Of a DNA stretch of 64,000 nucleotides, positions 51,601-57,176 are shown one piece after another. How positions within the stretch are numbered: the first letter of the stretch is position 1; every line of letters begins with the position of its first letter. A model generated the notes under the pieces. The model made no database searches. It worked only from the letters and a program-made list of their open reading frames with translations, and was not told where the DNA came from. The DNA is taken from positions 38,501,458-38,565,457 of the forward strand of contig NC_092859.1 of NCBI RefSeq assembly GCF_032062135.1, in the 5' to 3' direction. A program made the translations under genes and the position numbers. Origin of the DNA: Pyxicephalus adspersus (lineage: Eukaryota > Chordata > Amphibia > Anura > Pyxicephalidae).

Positions 51601-54600
51601 CAATTGCCATGTATTGAGATGTTACCATGTTACATGGTAGTGACGGTGGTACAGCTTGGTTAGAATATTAAGAAGCAGCACCTGGCAGATTTAGGATCAC
51701 TGCTGTGATTGGTGGACATCATTTTCCATTGAAGTCTTTGGGGATCCTAAATTATTATTCCTCCAAGTTACATTTTTTGTGGAAGCTTTACCAGTAACAG
51801 TCTCTACAATGCTGGGCTAAATAAAGTATCTTAAATCTGTAGTTCAAACAAACTACTAATAGACATTTAATGATTTACTTGCGCAGATTAAAATTGATTG
51901 GTTTTATAACTGCCTAGTGTTTTAGTGTTTAAGTGCACCTGATACACTTTTAACACTAAACTGTTTGCTAAAGAGAGAGTACAGAAGCTGTTTGCTTTCA
52001 GGCTTTCTGTAAATAAAACTTCCTACAGAGCTATTAGGCAAAGAGGGGAGGGTAAATAAGTCACACCATAGAGTAATTCACAATACATTCCAGATTGAGC
52101 TATGGATCAATCCAAACAACAGGCTGTAAACAGCAAGTTAGATAAGGATAGCCTGCAGAACGTGAAAAGAGGACATCGTCTCCATCTTTTGGATAGACTT
52201 GAGAATACAATTCTATCCAATGTTTCATACTTACTTGACTTGATGATCTGCAACTTGACTGCTGTAGCATACGCTTTCATATTCTTGCACATAGATTCTC
52301 TTGTGTTTCAGAGCTTTGCATTAGTATTTGTGAAATTTGTATTAGATGTTTGATGGAATGAGTTTTATCTTCGTCTTACAGGGCCTTTAATGTCCACATC
52401 TGAAAACCCTTGATTCTTATTAAAGCAGACACACGCTGTGAGAAACTGCTGTTTTACTTGCTGCCGTCTCCTGGGAGTGAGCTTGTTGTAAAGTGTTACA
52501 TGATGATTGTTTAAGTGTAATTAAAACTTGCTAGTTCAGAATGTATTTATCTTGTAATGACCCAATTATTTTCCCATCTTGCCACCAAGAGGCTCAGAGC
52601 ATGCATACATTATGGGGCTTCAGTCATGTAAATCCAGATGACATTCATTGAGCCCTCAATTTTGAAAGTTTAGCTTTTAAAATATAAGGGAAGCATTCAG
52701 TATGTCATAGACATATCAGTTTATTTGTAAGTTTTCCTTTTTTCACAATATTCATAGGATTAGCCTATACTTTAGGACATATCCACATAAAAGTAATATG
52801 TGGGTCATATGTTCAATTTAGTGTGCACAGTTGTAAGAAACATTTGGTGGTTTACTTCTCCAGCAACTAACAAACACACATTTTAGGTTTGGATGGGTTT
52901 GTTTTTTCAGCTTATTTATAGACAAAATGTATTTTTTAAGCTTGGAATGGATATAGTTATATGAGGAACAGTTTTTAAAAGTCTATTTCTTCTCTGATAA
53001 GGACATTTTAAAAGTTAAAGTAAAGGGGGACACAGATAGTGATACAAATCTTACTGATGTTGTTACCTTTTTCCCCACACATGAAAAAAAAAAGACAATG
53101 TGTTAAATAACTGTGGATCAACATGGTTTACATGAATGATCTCTTACCTTTTGGCTAATCAATCTTTTTTTGTACATTATTTTAGGTGTGGATGTGTGGT
53201 GGTCGTATGGAAGATGCTCCATGTTCTCGAGTGGGACATATTTACCGGAAATATGTACCCTACAAGGTGCCCACAGGTGTCAGCTTGGCAAGAGTAAGGT
53301 TCTTTCACCTTCCAAACTAAGTTAACATTTTTGTTCCTTTGTGAATAAAAACATGTTCCAATGTTCTGCCTCTGAATTACAGTAATCAAATATTACTGAA
53401 CCTTGGCTAAACCAGTGCTTGGTGAAAGATATCATAAACATATACTTAGCTGTACTGAAGCCCCAAGTATTATATTATTCATTCCAAATCACTGAACACA
53501 AAAAACTTCTCATGTTATGCTCTGTTTTACCCCCATCTAGTGGTCATCTTGCTAACATATTTGTATGGATGCATGATCATTTCAACTAACAATACTAATT
53601 ACATTTTATTTTGCTGTCGTATACATCAGCAACAACTTGCATTTGAAACTTAGTCTGATAAATTTACCTTCCCTTGTAGAATCTAAAACGAGTAGCAGAA
53701 GTGTGGATGGATGAATATGCAGAATATATCTACCAGCGACGCCCTGATTATCGACATCTTTCTCCTGGTGATGTGACAACTCAGAAAGAACTGCGCAGCA
53801 GGTTAAACTGTCAGAACTTCAAGTGGTTTATGACCAAAGTTGCCTGGGACTTGCCCAAGTATTACCCTCCTGTTGAGCCTCCTGCTGCTGCATGGGGAGA
53901 GGTAAGTTAAAGACATGCTGACATGAAAAAAATGTATTAAAGGACTGCCATATCTAAGATGGTGTCACTTATTTTGTATGGCAAAATTATCCAGAGATAA
54001 TATGAAAAATGGTTGAAAAGATGTTTTCTTTTTTGCGAGTAATAAAAGGGTTGTGAATAGATTATTCTTCTCTTCCCTCCTATCATCAGATCCAGAACAA
54101 GAAGACAGGCCTCTGTGTAGACAGTAAGCATAGCTCTATGGGCACAGAACTGCGACTGGATACCTGCACCAAGGGGCGAAAGGCAGATGCTTGGAACAGT
54201 GTACAGGTAGAAGGAAGTGACTGCCTAAGTTTTCAATACAGGTCACAAATTGGAAGGAAGATGCTAACATATATTTTTTTCCAGATATTTACTCTGGGCT
54301 GGAGAGAAGACATCCGCCCCGGAGATCCACTGCACACCAAGAAAGTATGCTTTGATGCCATATCTCACACCAGTCCCATTACACTCTTTGATTGCCATGG
54401 GATGAAAGGAAACCAGCTGTGGAAATACAGAAAGGTCAGCAGGTCTAATCATGTTCCCTGTAGGCACAAAGGAAATAGGTGCTTCTAAACAGTGCCAGTT
54501 AACTTCCAGAACATATGTTCTATGTGCCACTATTTTTTATCATGGTTTGCAGCAGTCTTTGCAGTGTCTTTCTTTTTCTCCTCTTACTGTCTATCTGTCC

Positions 54601-54841
54601 TGTTATTCTCCACATTTTACAGTTGATAGATAAACCTTTGAGCAAATACTAATCCTCTATATTCTACTCCCAGGACAAGACCATCTATCACCCCACCAGT
54701 AACAGCTGTTTGGACTGCAGTGAATCAGACCGCAGGATCTTCATGAACATTTGTAACCCCTCCTCCCAGACACAGCAATGGACTTTTGAAAACACCAACT
54801 CCACAATCTTAAAAATCTTCAACAGAAATCGGGGCTTATAA
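2886..54841 (+). CDS. GALNT10: Polypeptide N-acetylgalactosaminyltransferase 10, 11 exons, lacks exon 1
   Basis: Golgi type II enzyme that transfers GalNAc from UDP-GalNAc to Ser/Thr, mucin-type O-glycosylation (EC 2.4.1.41). The family member T10 is known to prefer peptides already carrying GalNAc. Joined exons: 2886-2988, 4266-4404, 19873-20039, 34186-34371, 37881-38064, 49639-49756, 53186-53293, 53680-53901, 54090-54206, 54285-54434, 54674-54841; total 1662 nt, 553 codons plus TAA, every junction in phase with GT-AG borders. Counting from the first visible residue, the GT-A domain has VDDFSD (D131), the manganese DSH motif (D184, H186), WGGEQYE (E292) and the third metal ligand in RVGHIYR (H317). 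A ricin-B lectin domain fills about 410-553. The human protein is about 603 residues, so roughly 50 N-terminal residues with the membrane anchor lie upstream. Identity as T10 rests on near-identity to the remembered human sequence, for example RPGDP..TKK and [11 protein letters not shown]. Confidence 0.95.
2989..4265 (+). other. GALNT10: GALNT10 intron 2
   Basis: 1277 bp, non-coding. A segment at about 3560-3700 (TACAGTACAGTG ... GGAAGTGTGTTACTGGCA) resembles one at 47375-47460, so an old interspersed repeat is likely. Nothing else is identified. Confidence 0.6.
4266..4404 (+). CDS. GALNT10: GALNT10 exon 3 (entry to catalytic domain)
   Basis: Acceptor TTCCTAG, donor GTGAGT. Encodes GNGEQGKPF, then the family-typical block around [17 protein letters not shown] and [11 protein letters not shown]. 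It contains an NRS sequon. Phase 1 in, phase 0+2 out: AA joins C of the next exon to make the Asn before the conserved Cys. Confidence 0.95.
5115..5627. mobile_element. MITE with TACCGTATTTTT inverted ends
   Basis: The left end TACCGTATTTTTCGCCCTAT, followed by AAGACGC, is mirrored at the right (5601-5627), about 27 bp with few mismatches. A TA at each end is compatible with a TA target duplication as in Tc1/mariner-like elements, but the superfamily is not certain. The inside has a short tandem repeat (5213-5353) and a GC-richer part with ACAGGGAACAGCAGGTGGCG. The open frames across it are not genes. Confidence 0.75.
5213..5353 (+). repeat. Minisatellite, unit about 30-34 bp
   Basis: About five degenerate copies of TTCTGATCACTCTGTGCC / ATTCAAATTCCC, inside the MITE at 5115-5627. 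TTCTGATCACT recurs at regular spacing. Confidence 0.8.
6018..6305 (+). repeat. Interspersed repeat, family TTAAAGTGGGACTAAAC (copy 1)
   Basis: Starts TTAAAGTGGGACTAAACTC and ends AAGTGGAACTTTAGC. Internal blocks GCCGCCATCTTC, GCATCCTGATC and GCTATCTTCATTGGCC recur, on the opposite strand, at 9740-10062 and 40680-40978. About 0.3 kb, non-coding; class unknown. Confidence 0.65.
7893..8290 (+). repeat. Minisatellite, unit about 30 bp
   Basis: Around a dozen diverged copies of AATATGGTGCCTGCTCTTAG plus TAGNAGGAA. Unit length varies between copies and the array is decayed. It lies in intron 3. A minus-strand open frame across it, with RHH repeats, is only the translation of the array. Confidence 0.85.
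8879..8905 (+). repeat. Poly(A) run, 27 bases
   Basis: Uninterrupted A27, possibly the tail of an old retro-insertion. No duplicated flank was recognised to prove that. Confidence 0.9.
9740..10062 (-). repeat. Interspersed repeat, family TTAAAG..ACTAAAC (copy 2, inverted)
   Basis: On the minus strand it starts CTTAAAGCAGAACTAAACC and ends GTGGAACTTTAGTCCCAATA. Shared inner blocks with the copies at 6018 and 40680 include GCATTCTGATCTTCGGCTAT and CTTGACTGGCC. The 118-codon open frame at 9677-10033 falls on this repeat and is not a gene. Confidence 0.65.
10437..11470 (+). mobile_element. Non-autonomous element of the CAGTATTCTCCCCAG family, copy A
   Basis: Begins CAGTATTCTCCCCAG, then GGGTGGGGGGAAACTGTAGC, GTGGGCGGGGCTAGACACTGC and a shared 250-bp head. 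Two units of the 34-bp minisatellite follow (about 10850-10912), then a tail with CTACTAATAACC and CACCTAGGAGCCCAAAAT. The same head, minisatellite and tail order is seen in the copy at 16167-17100. No transposase is coded. The right end is approximate. Confidence 0.7.
11505..11770 (+). repeat. Direct repeat, copy 1 of 2
   Basis: A 265-bp block starting AATACTTTTACTATTAG and containing CATCAGAAGGGTGAGATGAA recurs nearly identically at 14487-14747. It is part of an interspersed element that continues here to the right to about 12030 (TGATATGGTCCCACTGG...). Class unknown. Confidence 0.8.
12176..12238 (+). mobile_element. Truncated head of the CAGT.TTCTCCCCAG family
   Basis: CAGTTTTCTCCCCAGACTT, then GGGTGGGGGGAAACTGTAGC, cut off at an (AT)n run just before the full head at 12268. 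It looks like a second copy broken by slippage or nested insertion. Confidence 0.7.
12268..13460 (+). mobile_element. CAGTATTCTCCCCAG family, copy B, with large minisatellite
   Basis: The head matches copies A and C over about 400 bp and is preceded, as in copy C, by TTTATTTATTTATTTA. The element then expands into a 21-unit, 34-bp array and a second short array (GAGGTATAGGTGAATGA, 13385-13460). The tail seen in copies A and C is absent. No coding capacity. Confidence 0.7.
12664..13390 (+). repeat. 34-bp minisatellite, about 21 units
   Basis: The unit is TGATAACTGCTGGGCACCTG followed by GGATTGGTAACCGG. Units mostly run head to tail at 34-bp spacing with no spacers, so it is not a CRISPR array. 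The unit contains the palindromes GGTAACC and ACCGGT. Variants GGCACC / GGCCCC alternate in places, and a TAGG(T/C)GGTAAGTGCT variant recurs six units apart. Because 34 is not a multiple of three and units lack stops, three minus-strand frames stay open; this is not a protein gene. Confidence 0.95.
14022..14244. mobile_element. Palindromic MITE, copy 1
   Basis: ATGATTTACTAAGGATCTCC at the left pairs with TTTGAGAGTTTTAGTAAATCA at the right. Inner CTGGGTGATCCAGCAAACCT pairs loosely with AGGTATGCTGGATCACTCAGG. The whole 220 bp can fold on itself. The same element occurs at 20502 and 50235. Confidence 0.8.
14487..14747 (+). repeat. Direct repeat, copy 2 of 2
   Basis: Nearly identical to 11505-11770. 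It stops exactly where the inverted-end element at 14748 begins, so that element interrupted or replaced the rest of this repeat. Its continuation is not found beyond 18396. Confidence 0.8.
14748..18396. mobile_element. Large palindrome-like element with CTCCCCAG ends
   Basis: The left end CATAGTTCTCCCCAG (14748-14762) is exactly mirrored by CTGGGGAGAACTATG (18382-18396). Subterminal GC-rich blocks with GAACGGAT and GAGGCTGCTCTG are also inverted. Segments at 14990-15330 and 17750-18080 are inverted partners (GGAGCATTGGGG; CCCCTAAA). No transposase is seen. Copy C of the related family lies inside (16167-17100). No convincing target duplication was found. Confidence 0.7.
16167..17100 (+). mobile_element. 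CAGTATTCTCCCCAG family, copy C, nested
   Basis: The head matches 12268 and 10437. Three 34-bp minisatellite units follow (about 16430-16523), then the tail with GAAATGTATCCACC, CTACTAATAACC and CACCTAGGAGCCCAAAAT as in copy A. It sits inside the element at 14748-18396. The right end is approximate. Confidence 0.65.
18458..18510 (+). pseudogene. 5' fragment of U2 snRNA (nt 1-53)
   Basis: As far as I recall U2, all 53 bases are identical, beginning ATCGCTTCTCGGCC and including the branch-site recognition stretch GTAGTATC. Identity ends at CTTATCAGT, before the Sm site and the 3' stem-loops. It cannot be a working U2 gene: two thirds are missing and the sequence upstream is target DNA, not a snRNA promoter. 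Confidence 0.95.
18460..19450 (+). mobile_element. U2 snRNA-headed retro-insertion with A tail
   Basis: The insertion is bounded by 18-bp direct repeats ATCTGTTTTGGTTGTAAT (18442-18459 and 19450-19467), ends in 26 A (19425-19450) and starts with the 5' end of U2 snRNA. The 914-bp body (18511-19424) is clearly GC-richer than its surroundings. It has several stem-loops, for example GTCTCTCTTCGGGAGAG and TCCCGGCTTCGGCTGGG, and no known protein domain. No AATAAA precedes the tail. Target duplication plus A tail indicate LINE-type target-primed reverse transcription. Whether it is a SINE-like family or a one-off chimaera cannot be told from one copy. Confidence 0.85.
19873..20039 (+). CDS. GALNT10: GALNT10 exon 4 (nucleotide-binding part of GT-A fold)
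   Basis: Acceptor TTTTCTAG, donor GTGTGT. Encodes the start of the GT-A Rossmann-like core: [19 protein letters not shown], the [14 protein letters not shown] helix and [14 protein letters not shown] lies at the UDP-GalNAc site. Sequons NTS and NRS are present. The exon is separated from its neighbours by introns of 15.5 and 14.1 kb, the two longest in the window. Confidence 0.95.
20502..20689. mobile_element. Palindromic MITE, copy 2
   Basis: GGGCCTGATTTATTAAAGCT at the left and GGAGAGCTTTATTCAGTCTG at the right pair. The inner GCTGGGTGATCCAGCAAACC is shared with copies at 14022 and 50235. Confidence 0.8.
24654..24835 (-). repeat. Interspersed repeat ending in (ATT)n
   Basis: An (ATT)n run is followed by ATAAACAGGATTTATATAGG, CAACATATTACGCAGCGCTG, GAGGACCCTGCCCCGAAGAG and CTTACAATCTAG. 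On the minus strand this reads as a retroposon-like 3' end, TATATAAATCCTGTTTAT then (TAA)n. I recognise it as a very common repeat of frog genomes; whether it is a LINE end or a SINE is not settled here. Confidence 0.7.
26483..27645 (+). mobile_element. Decayed Tc1/mariner transposon, + strand
   Basis: Starts with GTGTGTGCAATATTAAGTAC and ACCCTACTACTACCATGG. Frames read [13 protein letters not shown] (N-terminal helix-turn-helix region) and [13 protein letters not shown] with the first catalytic Asp (27098-27136). A collapsed second catalytic region reads [13 protein letters not shown]. Many stops and indels. The 3' terminal repeat seems missing or decayed near 27645. It is the same family as 1126-2490. 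Confidence 0.85.
29280..29560 (+). repeat. Tandem duplication of a 160-bp unit
   Basis: CATACATATGACTGAGACTC and CTTTGTACAGCGCTGTGCT occur twice, in blocks 29290-29402 and 29452-29555. The array follows a (GTAT)n/(GT)n run. TTTCAACCAAACTTGC is characteristic of a widespread repeat I cannot name with certainty. Confidence 0.8.
33480..34080 (-). repeat. Long diverged copy of the (ATT)n-ended repeat
   Basis: An (ATT)n run at 33498-33520 is followed by GACCCTGTCCTTTTGAGTTTAC (compare GACCCTGCCCCGAAGAGCTTAC at 24780). The right part has GGATAGGAGG, GATTGGAAGCCAGCGGATTT and ATTGGCAAAGGGG, the farther part of the same frog repeat. It ends about 100 bp before exon 5. Confidence 0.55.
34186..34371 (+). 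CDS. GALNT10: GALNT10 exon 5 (DxH manganese motif)
   Basis: Acceptor CTTTTCAG, donor GTAAGA. Encodes [11 protein letters not shown], the [12 protein letters not shown] helix and [19 protein letters not shown]. The DSH codons at 34326-34334 are the metal-binding DxH motif of this glycosyltransferase family (GT27). A full set of substrate-binding residues is present. Confidence 0.95.
34512..34925 (+). repeat. Probable interspersed repeat after exon 5
   Basis: Starts GTTAAAGCAGGACTCACCC and ends ACCTAAAGTTCAACTAAGC. These ends resemble those of the TTAAAG family (6018, 9740, 40680), but the interior differs. Low-confidence grouping. The rest of intron 5 before 35560 shows nothing recognisable. 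Confidence 0.45.
35560..37160 (-). mobile_element. L1-type LINE, 3' end of ORF2, decayed
   Basis: Minus-strand segments give the C-terminal third of an L1-clade ORF2 protein. At 36837-37151: [20 protein letters not shown], the [11 protein letters not shown] block and [17 protein letters not shown]. At 36272-36562: [11 protein letters not shown]. At 35781-36110: [13 protein letters not shown] and [15 protein letters not shown]. Frames shift and stops occur between blocks. It has no 5' half (truncated near 37160), as is usual for LINE insertions. A T-rich run near 35566 may be the remains of the A tail. It lies antisense in GALNT10 intron 5. Confidence 0.88.
37881..38064 (+). CDS. GALNT10: GALNT10 exon 6 (catalytic domain)
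   Basis: Acceptor TCTCTGGCAG, donor GTGAGT. Encodes [18 protein letters not shown], then [20 protein letters not shown]. The [11 protein letters not shown] block is typical of the family's acceptor side. The exon ends inside the codon for Glu before SPVMAGG. Confidence 0.95.
38634..39044. mobile_element. Fold-back element
   Basis: The left arm 38634-38754 (CATATAATGTGCAAATGA ... GATAAATACAGTA) is the reverse complement, at roughly 85% by eye, of the right arm 38932-39044. The 177-bp loop contains CACCGACACCGATTTTACC. Diverged direct copies of another sequence (CCCCAAGAC ... CTTGGTCACAA) flank it at 38534-38605 and 39140-39195. Confidence 0.85.
40680..40978 (-). repeat. Interspersed repeat, family TTAAAG..ACTAAAC (copy 3, inverted)
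   Basis: On the minus strand it starts TTTAAAGAGGAACTAAACC and carries the ATCTTTATTGGCCAGG block shared with 6018 and 9740. A CACCTGTCCCCGTCG part follows the start, as CACCTGCCCCTG does in the 9740 copy. Confidence 0.6.
42845..46996 (-). mobile_element. hAT transposon, 4.15 kb, with target duplication
   Basis: The ends are TAGGGATGACCGAG (left) and CTCGCTCATCCCTA (right), inverted with one mismatch. They are flanked by 8-bp duplications ATGACAAC / ATGACCAC (42837-42844, 46997-47004). An 8-bp duplication is the hAT hallmark. The inside codes a broken hAT transposase on the minus strand. Size and content suggest a once-autonomous copy, now inactive. It lies antisense in GALNT10 intron 6. Confidence 0.9.
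43030..46060 (-). pseudogene. hAT (ZBED-like) transposase remnant
   Basis: Minus-strand blocks in N-to-C order. A Q-rich N terminus lies near 46000. A BED zinc-finger-like region follows at 45251-45430 ([36 protein letters not shown]). The [18 protein letters not shown] block is at about 44900-44970. [16 protein letters not shown], around a catalytic Asp, is at about 44605-44655. An acidic E/D-rich stretch is at 43900-44170, and a C-terminal part resembling the hAT dimerisation domain is at about 43030-43200. Frameshifts and stops separate the blocks, so no complete protein can be made. A duplicated 36-bp unit (44344-44405) is one source of disruption. Confidence 0.8.
47733..47925 (+). repeat. 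Diverged direct repeat, copy 1
   Basis: CTGTAAGTGCATTCTCTTTG, then TGTCTCATTGCCTAGTAATG and CATTTCC-like AAGGTTGC ... AAAGAATGCAGAATTG. The same order of blocks recurs at 48922-49120. Confidence 0.6.
48922..49120 (+). repeat. Diverged direct repeat, copy 2
   Basis: CTTGTAAGTGCATTCTTTCT, GGTCTCATTGCATAGTAAAT and AAGGTCGC ... AAAGGATGCGGAATTG match 47733-47925 over about 190 bp with indels. Confidence 0.6.
49639..49756 (+). CDS. GALNT10: GALNT10 exon 7 (catalytic loop WGGE)
   Basis: Acceptor CATTGCAG, donor GTCAGT. Encodes [21 protein letters not shown] and then the invariant [15 protein letters not shown]. The Glu codon at 49733-49735 is the conserved acidic residue of the Gal/GalNAc-transferase motif. 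The exon ends on a codon boundary. Confidence 0.95.
49757..53185 (+). other. GALNT10: GALNT10 intron 7 (3.4 kb)
   Basis: Contains the MITE at 50235 and otherwise looks unique. The 51160-51530 stretch is less AT-rich than its surroundings and may be a conserved non-coding element; this is a guess from composition only. Confidence 0.6.
50235..50444. mobile_element. Palindromic MITE, copy 3
   Basis: TTGATTTGTGAAAGCTCTCC at the left pairs with TTGGAGATCTTTAATAAATC at the right. CTGGGTGATCCAGCAAACCT pairs with AGGTTTGGATTACCCAG. This copy folds best of the three. It lies in intron 7. Confidence 0.85.
53186..53293 (+). CDS. GALNT10: GALNT10 exon 8 (third metal ligand)
   Basis: Acceptor ATTTTAG, donor GTAAGG, exactly 36 codons. 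Encodes [21 protein letters not shown]. The His at 53237-53239 corresponds to the third manganese ligand in this family. It is the first of six exons packed into 1.7 kb. Confidence 0.95.
53680..53901 (+). CDS. GALNT10: GALNT10 exon 9 (end of catalytic domain and linker)
   Basis: Acceptor CCCTTGTAG, donor GTAAGT, 74 codons. Encodes [19 protein letters not shown], the [13 protein letters not shown] segment, and the proline-rich linker [15 protein letters not shown] that joins the catalytic and lectin domains. Confidence 0.95.
54090..54206 (+). CDS. GALNT10: GALNT10 exon 10 (lectin alpha repeat)
   Basis: Acceptor CATCAG, donor GTAGAA, 39 codons. Encodes the first ricin-B trefoil repeat: LCVD, then a cysteine (LDTC) and AWNSVQ. 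The usual QxW is not seen, so the alpha repeat is probably degenerate for sugar binding. The following intron is only 78 bp and free of stops in frame. Confidence 0.93.
54207..54284 (+). other. GALNT10: 78-bp intron 10, in-frame and stop-free
   Basis: Donor GTAGAA, branch-like TGCTAAC at 54262-54268, and a run of T before CCAG. The length is 26 codons with no stop, so its retention would add 26 residues between lectin repeats alpha and beta without breaking the frame. Confidence 0.9.
54285..54434 (+). CDS. GALNT10: GALNT10 exon 11 (lectin beta repeat)
   Basis: Acceptor TTTTTTTCCAG, donor GTCAGC, 50 codons. Encodes [15 protein letters not shown], then VCFD and [13 protein letters not shown] and QLW are the CxD/QxW signature of a complete trefoil repeat, so the beta repeat looks fit to bind GalNAc. 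Confidence 0.95.
54674..54841 (+). CDS. GALNT10: GALNT10 exon 12 (lectin gamma repeat, stop)
   Basis: Acceptor CTCCCAG, 55 codons and TAA at 54839-54841. Encodes [19 protein letters not shown] and TQQWTFE, i.e. CLD and QQW of the third trefoil repeat, with an NST sequon near the end. The C terminus (FNRNRGL) is a few residues longer than my memory of the human one. Confidence 0.95.
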   Translation, partial: DKTIYHPTSNSCLDCSESDRRIFMNICNPSSQTQQWTFENTNSTILKIFNRNRGL

Positions 54842-55390
54842 TGAGGAATGGAAAAAGGACATACATATATAAATAGGAATATATATTTTAAATCTATATT
54901 TTTTACTGACGGGTGGGTGGGAAATTTGTTTCTTTTGTTCTGAAAATATTTTTTCTCCATTGTTGTGTAGGATTAACAAAAAAGAGATAATCTGAATGTT
55001 GAAAGTGCAGGTTGTGCTATTTATCCCTGATGCTGAGACAGAACAGTCACAGAACAGTGCTGACAATTAGGGGCTTTCTCTTTTGTTGCAGTTCTGCCCA
55101 GGACCACCTTACCTGACAATTGATTTTTGGTATAAATATTTAATATTAAGAACTTGTTTCCATGAGTTTTTGTTGTGGCACCAGTGTACCTTCTGTCTAC
55201 TTACTTGGCCCCTCTGGATAAAGTGTGCTAAACCTTTCTTCAGAGACCATCTGTCCACTAGACATACTAAAACGTATGCAGTACATCTCTGCAGTATGTT
55301 GCAAGTATTAAAATGCTTATGGTGAGAATAAGTTCTGACCTAGTGCATACATGTGCAGTTTAATGTTAAGTGCCATGTTTGCCTCATAGC

Positions 55391-55911
55391 TACACTATAT
55401 GGTCAAGGGTTTGTGAAGAAATGACCATCAAAACTAATATACAGCCAAAAGTTTGTGAACACCTGATTTTTCAGACATAGGGTACTGTTAATACTTTAGC
55501 AAATACATTTTAGAAAATTGTGTATTTCCTATATTCTGGCAACACTTTGAAGAATGCCATTTCCTGTTCCAGCATGACTGTGCCCCTATACACAAAGCCA
55601 GGTCTATTAGAACATGGTTAGTGATGAGTTTTGTGTTCAGCAGCGTAAGTGGTCTGCAGAGAGCCCTAAAATGAACTCTATAATAAACACAAATAGGATG
55701 AATAGAAAGCTAAACACTCTTTTGGCTGAATTAATTCGAGGTTTCTCATACAAACCTAAATATCTTTGAGAAAGCCTTCCTAAAAGAATTGAGTCTGTTT
55801 TAGGCCATGGGACAACTCCATCTTAATGCCCATGATTTTGGATTAGCTAGTCTGATAAACTTATATAGGTTGACTGGTCAGATGTTCATAAAGCTCTAGC
55901 CATGTAGTGTA
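55391..55911 (+). mobile_element. Internally deleted Tc1/mariner element in the 3' UTR
   Basis: The ends are TACACTATATGGTCAAGGG and GCTCTAGCCATGTAGTGTA, inverted with mismatches and flush with TA at both sides. The middle reads FQHDCAPIHKARSIRTWL from 55567, the region around the second catalytic residue of a Tc1/mariner transposase. The N-terminal half is deleted and the rest is frameshifted. It lies 550 bp after the GALNT10 stop. Confidence 0.88.
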
Positions 55912-57119
55912 TCACTGGCTCCTAGAAGTCAGAAGGTGATGGCCCCTAATTGGAGCATCTGCAGGCACTAACAAAAGTTGGTCCAAAAGGCCCCTAAAAA
56001 CAAAAAATGGTTTTAACACAGCATCACTGAAATTGCCAACCTGCAAAGTAAACAGCAAATGTTGAAACTTGAAATATTTTCTAGTGCCTTGCTGGACAAG
56101 AGGAATGTGGGAGTTGTTTGAAGCCTGTGCAATTTGTTTTTTCACCTTTACCTCTCAATAATAAGGAGCCATTTGTATGAGTGAGTTTTACAAACCCTTG
56201 AACTAGTGCATTTATTTGCATGTCCTAGCAATGAATTACAGCTCATACAAAAGTTATTAGTGGTGAAAGAAGCCTAATATAGGTTCTCTGATGATCTTGC
56301 AATTTTTTAGTTCAGTAAAAGATTGTCTTTACATGTATTTTAGTTGCCGTACTATTAACACAGGGATGCATCAACACTTAGGAACCACTAAACTTAATAA
56401 GAAATTGTTCTTGTCAGATACTTGTAACATTTGAGATATTTGATTTTTTTTCAAGCTTTGCCGTGCAGCATATTGCTATTTGAGTGAGGAGGAAGCAAGT
56501 TCTTCTGTGGGGTTACTAAACAGGAGATTTGTCATAATGACCCCATTATGTTGCACCTTCCAGACCATCGTCTCTTTTGAATATTCCCCATAACTTTTTT
56601 ACACTTGTTATTATAACTTCTTTTACATTGTATCATTTAGGTATATTGGCACTCTAAGATGCCAATTTGATGGGAGATCTTCACCCATATAATCCGAAAT
56701 TTAACATGAAACTCATCTGGGATGCAACATTTTTAAGGTGACAGTACTGCTAAAATGCAAAGCACCGCTTGACTGTGTTCGTTTTAGACCAGTCCCTAGT
56801 GAAACTAGTTTTGGGGCCAGACAGAAGTTGAGACCAAGACCCCATGTACAAGCCTGGGCCTAAAAGACTTACAACAGGACTCAGCAAAGGTGCACCTCAC
56901 CAAATACTGCCTAAACATATCATATATGTAGTATGTGTTGCTGAAGTTAAATCAATGTAGAATATGTCTACCTTGTTAGGTCTGAAACTGTGTTTCCATA
57001 TAACCTTTTACCTACCTCTTCATCCTGGAGACATCAGCACAATACATAGTGTATGTTTGTATGTTTTGTTATGTACAAAGCACTTCAGTCCTTCAGATAG
57101 TATTGCATTGACATAGAAA

Positions 57120-57124
<5 letters not shown>

Positions 57125-57168
<44 letters not shown>

Positions 57169-57176
57169 TGCACAGA
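57125..57176 (+). repeat. (AT)26 microsatellite
   Basis: Uninterrupted AT dinucleotides, inside the inferred 3' UTR. Confidence 0.97.

Noticed and set aside
54138..54488. Separate 116-codon gene
   Set aside because: It is exons 10 and 11 of GALNT10 read through the in-frame 78-bp intron and into intron 11.
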